A stretch of 22,500 bases of DNA from Prorocentrum cordatum (Eukaryota > Sar > Dinophyceae > Prorocentrales > Prorocentraceae). Positions 17,501 through 22,500 of this stretch are shown in pieces (position 1 is the first letter of the stretch; the number at the start of each line of letters is the position of its first letter). The stretch spans positions 1 to 22,500 of the forward strand of contig CAUYUJ010004974.1 in NCBI GenBank assembly GCA_963575745.1. The letters run 5' to 3'. The position numbers and the translations under genes are program-made. The notes under the pieces are model-generated. The model did no database searches. It was not told the origin of the DNA and was given only the letters and a program-made list of their open reading frames with translations.

Positions 17501-20080
17501 GACGAAACCGCCAAGTTTGATCGATTCTCAGGTCAACGCATCCACCCTGGTAAAGTGGCGGGGTGGGCGCTCACCGACGAGCTTCACGCCGCCGTTACCC
17601 AGCTCACTCTGGCGGAACGGCCCTTACGCGTGGTCGATTCCTTCAAGCTCGTCGGGAGTTACATCAACGCCGAGGCAGCGCCGGCTCAAGCCGCGCTTAA
17701 CCTCACGGCCACCGCAGACGCCCGTGTACGGAGGGCGACTAGCCGCCTGCCGCGCATTGGCAAGCTCCCATCGCCGATGCTTACCAAGGCGCGGCACGCC
17801 CGTTCCCTTGCTGCCAGCGTCTGCACCACGGGCACCGACATTCAAGCACCATCAGGCCCAGCCAAAACTGCCTACAACCACGCCCTCAAGGCGGCTATCC
17901 GCCCCAAGGGGAACAAGTGGGTCGAGTTCTGGACTCTCATGGCCGTGTGCGTCCCAGGACACGCCCTGGAGATTGACGCCATCACGCAGCGTGAAGCATT
18001 CCTGTGCCTGCGGCGACAGGTTAACCGCGACGTTACACTCTGCGGGCTCGCCAGAGACCTCCAACACCACGTCCAGACCCTGTTTGGTGGAGGACCTGTC
18101 GGACGACTCGTCCAGTCGCTCCAGCAGCTCCGTTGGACCTGGCCCACTTTTGGCATCATGTACGACGACTGGGGCTGCCAGATCAGCTGGCTGAACTTAC
18201 CCCAAAACGCCTTCCTTCACATGCTGCGGGCCTCACAACGCAGAGCCTTTCTGCGGAGGATCAAGCCACGGCGTCACGACCTTGGATACCTTGCCTCTGT
18301 CAGACAGGGCCTCGACCTCTTCGCCAGCACGTGGCTCGCCCGAACTAAAGGAGCAGCCAAATGCACTGCCTGGCAGCTGGCGCTCCTCCTGAACTACCTG
18401 TCGGGCGGGGGCCACACCCAACAGCGACGATCCCGATCAAACACGTCAGCTGACCCCAGCCCCATCTGCCGATATTGTGACGAGGAAGAGGAAACTCAGG
18501 AGCACACTGTCCGCGACTGCAAGTGCTGGACCCGAGAAAGACTCCCTCTCACCACCCTCATCAGTGACGAGCAGTGGGCCCGTCTTCCGCCGCACACAAG
18601 ACACTGCGGGCTCTTCGATGAAGACCCAGCCCTCCTCGACCTGCAGGCCGACCTCGCGAGGGACCCGCTACCTCAGCCCATACCGCGGCCCCCCCCTGAG
18701 GGAGATCCTGCGGCTTCAGCCCAGGACTCCTACACCACCTACCTTGACCACGACACTGGTTGGACATGGGTCTACGCTGCCACGGACGGTGCATGCACCA
18801 ACCAAGCCATCCCATTGCTAGCACGAGCGGGCTACGGCGTCTACTACGGCATCGACCACCGCATGAACTACAGTGCACGCGTTCACGGCCTAACACAGAA
18901 CGCCCAGGTTGCGGAGACCCTCGCCATTGTCCACCTTACGGCATGTGCCGAACGGCCCGTGCATGTTTTCGTGGACAACCAGGCGGTGGTCGATGGGTTC
19001 CAAAGCATCATCGACGGACATCCAGCGCCGCAGGGCACGCACGTGGAGCTCTGGGAAAAGATCCACCGATGTGTTATGGCCAAGCCAAACATGTTTCGCG
19101 TCGAAAAAATCGCCAGCCACCTGGGAGACATGGGCATCGACCTCGGGCTCATCGGGCCCATTGCGGAGGAGTTCAACCGTCAGGCTGACGCCCTTGCCAC
19201 AACGGCGGCACGCACTCACAACCTTCCAGACGACATTGTCGAAGCTGCCAAAACACGACATCGCCAAGCGACCGTGCTTCATGGGGTCGCTGTCGCTATC
19301 TACGAGCGCAGACACCGCACACTCCCGCTCCCACACCGCAGGGCTGGGTTTACAGCTGCGGAACTCAGCAAAATGGAACCAAACCCCCTGCTGTCGGACC
19401 AGGCACCACCCGCGGCTGGACCAGACATCCCACAGAACCCGGACGAGCTCTGGGCCGAGGCCCAACGGGCGATATTCGACGAACAGGAGGACGACCCGTT
19501 CGGCTTCGGCGGGGGACTAGACTTCCTGGACGACGGGCCAGCCAGCGCCAACCTTGCCCCGTCGGGCATCCGCACGACGCCCTCGACTCCGCCACCGAGA
19601 GCGGCACCGCACCCACATGATGACGCCGCTCACCTCCAAGACGCTGATGAACAGGAGGACGACCCGTTCGGCTTCGGTGGGGGATTGGACGTCTTGGACG
19701 ACGGCCCAGCCAGCGACAACCCTGCCCCGTCGGGCAACCTCTCGACGCCTACCGCGACTCCGTCTCCGAGAGCGACATCGCACCCATACGTTGATGTCGC
19801 CCACCGTCAAGACGCCGACGATGACCTGGTTGACCCCCGCGGACTGAGTGGCAGCATAGACGACGCATCGCCGACACCCCACGCTGCCGACCATGCCGCC
19901 CTATCGAGTGCCACCCAACTACGCGGCCGACCTCAGAACCCTCGCATGGCATCACGATTGGCCCCACCATGCCAACCACTCCGTCCCCCCACCAGCGGCA
20001 GCCCGCGGGGGCGGCTTCAGCCCCCCGGGCACCGAGCCAGTCAGGCCCTCGCACCCCGTCCTCGCTTCCATCGTTGCTGA
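14576..20080 (+). CDS. ORF2 polyprotein: endonuclease, reverse transcriptase, zinc finger, RNase H
   Basis: 1834 residues if started at the first ATG after the pyrimidine tract; Met 14702 (43rd codon) is an alternative. The same frame is open back to 13517, but that part overlaps ORF B. Numbering from 14576: an endonuclease/exonuclease/phosphatase domain (about 79-350) has SLNITS, LQETRH (Glu113), MDANTN (Asp263), SRIDYI (Asp316) and KSHVGL (His342). A GGFSP linker lies at 628. The RT has GGLDGW, LSVLSVWMYAW, motif A LDRQKCFD (Asp866), motif B GHLQGSSWS (922) and motif C FVDD (Asp959/960). A CX2CX8HX4C finger spans 1298-1315. RNase H has Asp1404 (TDGAC), Glu1447, Asp1467 (VDNQ), His1515 and Asp1538. 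Acidic 56-residue repeats (1636 on) end it. All catalytic sets are present, so the enzyme could be active. It would nick the target, copy the element RNA and degrade it. Confidence 0.92.
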   Translation: MIFRGSLADVYEPPLAQCRPCLAYTSGLTAASAPFKPICRNPMSSYCGQAFYLGEGQAALHRAGRANPSSTDGDGPGRSIHLVSLNITSLSANWPTITALGVDHNAAVIALQETRHAKPTRQAIATNAANPHHGGYHASLGPDLDLARAQRRAAHGGTDHTVVGNTGASGGVAILSKDAIVDSTVDDTASCIATLKAKKRWHEAFLPLCTQHRRKRRRNNHGPAGIYIASLYGVAGGDSTDLFRLADCAAARVGSAPYFICMDANTNIDDNPHLLHMMQHGWSNVAEGTPDHTMHTYGNIPDWDRVTKCPRTSRIDYIIANQAARSLVTDFCYLRDLPAKSHVGLQVTLDLSRLDHTARRLLAPTPYPPNDGAHEGHELQALGTLIAGRYQDRMEQADTRDDVERMFALANEASHEYHLTRLRDLPPPPPDHPKKKPPTMHGLTPTFEERPAVPRAFPTYGASTIHMNRLRKLHRQLCELRFIGQHHHIDCRAIPPYLAQRIDCTWTAARLLCHKLRPTVLLAFPEAWTPDEPAPHGEHLDRLIQNLDSELARRANRAKAERIKIWAEGVREPSGRKAAIYARAADCSPTAYLRTPTTPDDTQLHCDTTAFKPDQASTDDSDVDTEAGGFSPSDGSSLDTDNDEGHTCDPPPAQVPDTLPANAIVANTKDMLKLMVDTWEPILGRYRARAGHDAEAMPTWADFYDEYRQELPTPSPAAPFHLTDDQLIHFIRTRSPRRAGGLDGWTTKEAKELPDDILRLFASVLRAMQRTGTIPEPLLHVPNPCLRKGRGELPTDQRLLSVLSVWMYAWEAPAYRSLTDWRKGWTHATSFGAVPKATIGDVSTSLALRIEHARALLLPLAGAALDRQKCFDYLITDICLNLALHAGCPQDIVTVRRNFYSYHKRYIRMNGAYSKDLARTNGHLQGSSWSLDDIKLLMCVWTKRQHRYVPRSLSTTFVDDSNSTTHTASELQKSLDETAKFDRFSGQRIHPGKVAGWALTDELHAAVTQLTLAERPLRVVDSFKLVGSYINAEAAPAQAALNLTATADARVRRATSRLPRIGKLPSPMLTKARHARSLAASVCTTGTDIQAPSGPAKTAYNHALKAAIRPKGNKWVEFWTLMAVCVPGHALEIDAITQREAFLCLRRQVNRDVTLCGLARDLQHHVQTLFGGGPVGRLVQSLQQLRWTWPTFGIMYDDWGCQISWLNLPQNAFLHMLRASQRRAFLRRIKPRRHDLGYLASVRQGLDLFASTWLARTKGAAKCTAWQLALLLNYLSGGGHTQQRRSRSNTSADPSPICRYCDEEEETQEHTVRDCKCWTRERLPLTTLISDEQWARLPPHTRHCGLFDEDPALLDLQADLARDPLPQPIPRPPPEGDPAASAQDSYTTYLDHDTGWTWVYAATDGACTNQAIPLLARAGYGVYYGIDHRMNYSARVHGLTQNAQVAETLAIVHLTACAERPVHVFVDNQAVVDGFQSIIDGHPAPQGTHVELWEKIHRCVMAKPNMFRVEKIASHLGDMGIDLGLIGPIAEEFNRQADALATTAARTHNLPDDIVEAAKTRHRQATVLHGVAVAIYERRHRTLPLPHRRAGFTAAELSKMEPNPLLSDQAPPAAGPDIPQNPDELWAEAQRAIFDEQEDDPFGFGGGLDFLDDGPASANLAPSGIRTTPSTPPPRAAPHPHDDAAHLQDADEQEDDPFGFGGGLDVLDDGPASDNPAPSGNLSTPTATPSPRATSHPYVDVAHRQDADDDLVDPRGLSGSIDDASPTPHAADHAALSSATQLRGRPQNPRMASRLAPPCQPLRPPTSGSPRGRLQPPGHRASQALAPRPRFHRC
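14635..14694 (+). CDS. Short ORF of 19 codons carrying GGFSP
   Basis: ATG 14635 to TAG 14692-14694 encodes MPRLYFWPDGGFSPVQANL, ending seven bases before ATG 14702 of the ORF2 frame. It contains the sixth GGCGGCTTCAGCCCC copy in the phase that again reads Gly-Gly-Phe-Ser-Pro. If ORF2 starts at 14702, this would be an upstream ORF allowing termination and reinitiation. If ORF2 starts at 14576, it is an out-of-frame overlap. Too short to be trusted on coding statistics. Confidence 0.3.
   Translation: MPRLYFWPDGGFSPVQANL
14662..14676 (+). repeat. Motif copy 4 (in front of ORF2)
   Basis: A perfect GGCGGCTTCAGCCCC. In the ORF2 phase it would read TAASAP. Only in the 19-codon ORF does it read GGFSP. 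Confidence 0.9.
16457..16471 (+). repeat. Motif copy 5 (ORF2, between endonuclease and RT)
   Basis: A perfect GGCGGCTTCAGCCCC in the ORF2 phase (EAGGFSPSDG), lying in the Asp/Ser-rich linker that joins the endonuclease to the reverse transcriptase. Confidence 0.9.
19481..19865 (+). repeat. 168-bp (56-residue) tandem repeats at the end of ORF2
   Basis: The block starting GAACAGGAGGACGACCCGTT at 19481 recurs at 19649, exactly 168 bp later, and a decayed third unit begins at about 19817 (DADDDLVDPRGLSG against DADEQEDDPFGFGG). The first two units encode EQEDDPFGFGGGLD-(F/V)-LDDGPAS and then a Pro/Ser-rich spacer. The period keeps the frame, and differences between units are mostly single bases, so the repeat is maintained as protein. 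The acidic module could be a protein-docking sequence. Confidence 0.9.
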
Positions 20081-20531
20081 GCGAGAGGATGCGGCTCTTC
20101 CGACCTCTCGGGGCGTGGCCCCAGCGGCTCCAGCCCTGGGGCCGCGTGTTACCCTCCAGTCACCTTTCAAGGGTGACGGCCGTCAGCATACGGGGTGCCG
20201 TACTACGCTAGTCCACCACCTGGCCAGGCGCACCGAGGACCTCGCCCCTGTCACGAGGCCCGCGGCCGCTGGCACTGAGCAGCCACCCCTCACCGACCGC
20301 GAAACCGAGCTGTCCCAGGCTATGGCCGCTCTTCAGCGGAGGTGTGCTGCTCTCGCCGCGGACCTCGCCGCTGCTCAAGCCCGTCAAGGCCCTCTGCTCC
20401 AGCGCCTCCACAGCGCCGGGCGAGCCTTCGCCGAGCTGCTTACGCCCTCGCCCGATGGTGCCGCGCCGTCACTCACCATCCAAGCTATGCTGTCATCGCT
20501 CCGCGGCGCTCCACCTGGTGCCCCGCGCTAA
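19893..20531 (+). CDS. ORF3 or frameshifted C-terminus of ORF2, coiled coil
   Basis: 212 codons from ATG 19893, overlapping the last 188 bases of ORF2 in the +1 phase. ORF2's own tail in the overlap is Arg/Pro-rich and ends at 20080 without character. ORF3 carries ARGGGFSPPG at 20004-20030, in the same phase as copies elsewhere, and then a heptad-like helix (LTDRETELSQAMAALQRRCA and onward, nt about 20286-20440). This suggests that the ORF3 phase is the one translated here, either from its own ATG or by a +1 shift near 19893. A coiled coil would allow self-association or pairing with the ORF1 coiled coil. No family is recognised. Confidence 0.6.
   Translation: MPPYRVPPNYAADLRTLAWHHDWPHHANHSVPPPAAARGGGFSPPGTEPVRPSHPVLASIVAEREDAALPTSRGVAPAAPALGPRVTLQSPFKGDGRQHTGCRTTLVHHLARRTEDLAPVTRPAAAGTEQPPLTDRETELSQAMAALQRRCAALAADLAAAQARQGPLLQRLHSAGRAFAELLTPSPDGAAPSLTIQAMLSSLRGAPPGAPR
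20010..20024 (+). repeat. Motif copy 6 (in ORF3)
   Basis: A perfect GGCGGCTTCAGCCCC. It reads GGFSP in the ORF3 phase but RLQP in the ORF2 phase, supporting ORF3 as the translated frame. Confidence 0.9.
20119..20147 (+). repeat. 29-bp repeat, copy 2
   Basis: Identical to 11334-11362 but read in a different codon phase, so the identity cannot come from shared protein sequence. Confidence 0.9.
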
Positions 20532-20765
20532 TCTCCTCCTTTCTGCCTGCCCGTGAGTACGCGTGGCCCCGCGTCCACGGTGTCAGGGCGTGGGGGCGGG
20601 GGGTGCCTCGTCCCTGCGCGCCGCTATGCGGCCCAGCGCCCAACTGGCGGTCTGCCAAGCCGCCTAGCCACGTGTCCGCACGTCGCCTTCTTGTTGGGGC
20701 CTCTTTCTTCACGCGGTCTGACAGGTGAGATCTTCACCGTCTGTCCGCCGTCTGTAGCGTCTGTC

Positions 20766-20812
20766 GCACTGCGCCGGGGGAGGGGTTTTTTGTTGCCCGC
20801 CCTCCGCAGTGC
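20766..20812 (+). promoter_or_regulatory. Stem-loop near the 3' end of the unit
   Basis: GCACTGCG (20766-20773) pairs perfectly with CGCAGTGC (20805-20812). After a CC bulge the stem continues as GGGGG against CTCCC (one G-T pair), an A-G mismatch, and GGG against CCC, closing a T-rich loop. It lies 36 bases before the right (TC)n tract, within the 3' untranslated stretch 20532-20848, which has no gene. Some LINE reverse transcriptases are known to recognise a 3' stem-loop; this is a candidate. Confidence 0.6.
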
Positions 20813-20817
20813 GCCTC

Positions 20818-20837
20818 GCGGACGGACCCTGGTCCGC
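20818..20837 (+). promoter_or_regulatory. Second small hairpin next to the 3' end
   Basis: GCGGAC (20818-20823) can pair with GTCCGC (20832-20837), or alternatively CGGACC with GGTCCG around a two-base loop. It directly follows the larger stem-loop and precedes the CT tract by 11 bases. It is short, so it may be chance in GC-rich DNA. Confidence 0.4.
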
Positions 20838-20846
20838 CTACTTGTC

Positions 20847-20848
<2 letters not shown>

Positions 20849-20891
<43 letters not shown>

Positions 20892-20904
20892 TCTCTCTCT
20901 CCCT
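20849..20904 (+). repeat. Right-hand (CT)n microsatellite
   Basis: About 56 bp of CT repeat with two CC interruptions, in the same orientation as the left tract at 4456-4733. It marks the proposed right end of the element. The stretch 20905-21380 beyond it holds no gene I can support. Confidence 0.95.
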
Positions 20905-21379
20905 CGATCTCTCGGCCCACTTCTCTTCCACAGCGAAGTGGTTGGCAGTTGCCCCATGCACCGGCGCATCTGCGCCCTGATGCCCTGCTGCAGCACCCCA
21001 CAGTCCCCCGTCGAAGTGCAGGTAGGGAAGAGCATAGTGACTCTGGTGGCCTTCGTGGTTATCTCCTTTTTTCCATTCCGCGCCCCCTGCAACAGCGCGC
21101 CCGTCGGCGCCCCCCAAAAAATACGCCCCAAGACGCTGTCTGCGCGAGCACTCTCTTGGGGGTCCTCGCGCCGAGATGGCCCCGCCAGCGATGCCCCGCT
21201 GAGTCTGCCCGCCCTGCCCGCCGAAGAGTCGCGCTCCGAGATAACCTCGACATTGCACCTCTTGGCGCTGTCAGCGGGCACCAGTGGGCTCTCTCACTCG
21301 CGGCCGCTGGAGCTGGCCGCCCCCTCCGACCTGGCGCGCTGTTCGAAGATCTCGGTACCATCCAGCAGGGTCTTCGCGC

Positions 21380-22500
21380 TGCCTTGTAGCTCCTGGCGCT
21401 CTTGAGTCGTTTCACCTCCTCCAGGTCGAGATTGTCCTCGCTACTCAACCCCTCCCAGGCGACCTTCATGGCGCTGTAGAGGTCCTCCTCGTCATTCTTC
21501 GATATCTTCAGCACCAACTCGCACCAGCTCTGCACAGTTCAGGCCTTCGTCCCAGCTTTCCCGCACGTCTGGGCACCTTGCGATGAGATCGCACCCGTCG
21601 GCCTTGTGCGTCATCGGGGAGGGCAGCGGGATCAGCTCGAGGAGCTCCTCCGGGCTCATCTTCTGGGTGGCGTCGTAGAACTTGCAATGGTTATCCTAGA
21701 TGGCGTCGTCCAAATTCTGCGGCAGCCTTTCCGCTACGAGCGCTTCCCGCTTCTCTCCCACCTTGAGCTCCACCACCAGTAAAGGCCCTTTCTTGAACGG
21801 GTGGAACATCGATTTGCATCCGATGTCTGGCCATTCCACGTTGCCCTTGCCGAAGTCGCCCTTCATTTTGCCCACCCACTCTTTCATGAACTCGTCTTAT
21901 GGGTGGTTCTCCTGCGCCTTCACGAGCTGCGCCCAGTCCACTTTGAACCAGAACTCTCACTGGGGCCCCTTGAGTTGGGGCCGGGGCCTTGCCGCCAGAG
22001 CTCGTCAGGGAATGCCTTTCCGCACGAGCAGGCGGTGTCCTTCTTTTTGTCTCATCATGTGTTCCAACACCTGCATGCTGTCGCCCCACCTGTCCACGAA
22101 GTCAAGCGCCTTGAGGTACACTGTCTGTTTCTCCCACGCGCTCTTCGCCGTCATGTAGTCACCCATCTCGTGTAGCTCCTTTTCCTTATCCTTCAACTCC
22201 TTCTTGGCGGCCTTCAGCGCTTCTTCGTCCGCGACGTCCATGGCCATGCACGTGTTCAGCAGGATGTCGTATTCTTCGGCGCATCTTATGGCATCCGCCA
22301 TGCCTTCTCCTGCTTTGCTGGAGGCTGCGAAGATGCCCCCATTGATTCTGGCGCCCTCCAGCAGTGCCTTCGACATCTCTTTGGACCTCTCTATCACCAT
22401 CTTGTTCCTCTGATTGCGAAACTTGTTATTTGGTCCTTCCTCGGCCTCAATGAGCGCTTTCGCCGCTTGGATCTGCCCCAGGGACTGGGCTGCCCACGCG
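21380..22500 (-). pseudogene. Decayed coding frame of unknown function, running off the right edge
   Basis: The minus strand is open from the window edge (22500) to a TGA at 22005-22007 and encodes a charged, mostly helical sequence (for example AAKKELKDKEKELHEMGDYM). The same frame stays coding-like beyond it (EFWFKVDWAQLVKAQENHP; MKEWVGKMKGDFGKGNVEWP; PLLVVELKVGEKREALV) but meets TGA at 21957-21959, TAA at 21897-21899 and TAG at 21696-21698. Near 21535 the sense switches to another frame (WCELVLKISKNDEEDLYSAM) and fades at about 21380. Base use is less GC-extreme than in the element. Family not recognised. A pseudogene is the simplest reading; an unspliced multi-exon gene is possible only for parts of it. 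Confidence 0.6.

Overview
The window looks like nuclear DNA of a microbial eukaryote. It is very GC-rich and has no bacterial operons. It is packed with non-LTR (LINE-type) reverse transcriptase sequences, long pyrimidine microsatellites and huge intron-free reading frames. A dinoflagellate or a close alveolate is the best guess. This is an inference from composition and element type; no host gene in the window identifies the species.

Left part (1-4455): an exact 136-bp tandem duplication (136-407) precedes a graveyard of dead LINEs. A minus-strand LINE (about 3719 down to 475) still shows a reverse transcriptase core, a post-RT zinc finger and an RNase H domain. It appears to be split by a second, plus-strand LINE fragment (about 1266-2503). 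The core of that fragment (about 1457-2065) is itself inverted. A purine-rich GGAGA tract with long G runs follows (3720-4045).

Centre (about 4731-20848): one plus-strand, element-like unit of about 16 kb, sitting between two (TC)n tracts (4456-4733 and 20849-20904). In order it carries: (i) ORF1, with a possible RRM-like region and a coiled coil, interrupted by one frame change near 5750; (ii) ORF A (7624-8550); (iii) ORF B (8650-14349, 1899 codons), in the same frame as ORF A and separated from it by a single TAA, with two hydrophobic segments, an ADP-ribosyltransferase-like motif set and a cysteine-rich domain; (iv) ORF2 (14576-20080), with an apurinic-type endonuclease, reverse transcriptase, CCHC finger, RNase H and acidic 56-residue repeats; (v) ORF3 (19893-20531), overlapping the end of ORF2 and ending in a coiled coil. 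ORF1 and ORF2 are what a LINE needs. The roughly 7 kb of ORF A/ORF B between them is not a normal LINE component and is the most novel part of the window.

The parts are tied together by a short motif, GCGGCTTCAGCCC and close variants, found ten times between 6567 and 20136, always on the plus strand and nowhere else that I could find in the window. ORF1, ORF A and ORF2 are each preceded by a pyrimidine-rich stretch ending in AG, and the first ATG after it is in the frame of the ORF that follows. This suggests expression by trans-splicing. Two stem-loops lie just before the right (TC)n tract and are candidates for the 3' end recognised by the reverse transcriptase.

Right part (20905-22500): non-coding flank, then a minus-strand, coding-like frame entering from the right edge. 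It is open to 22005 and then broken by several stop codons and a frameshift. It is probably a decayed host gene of unknown function.
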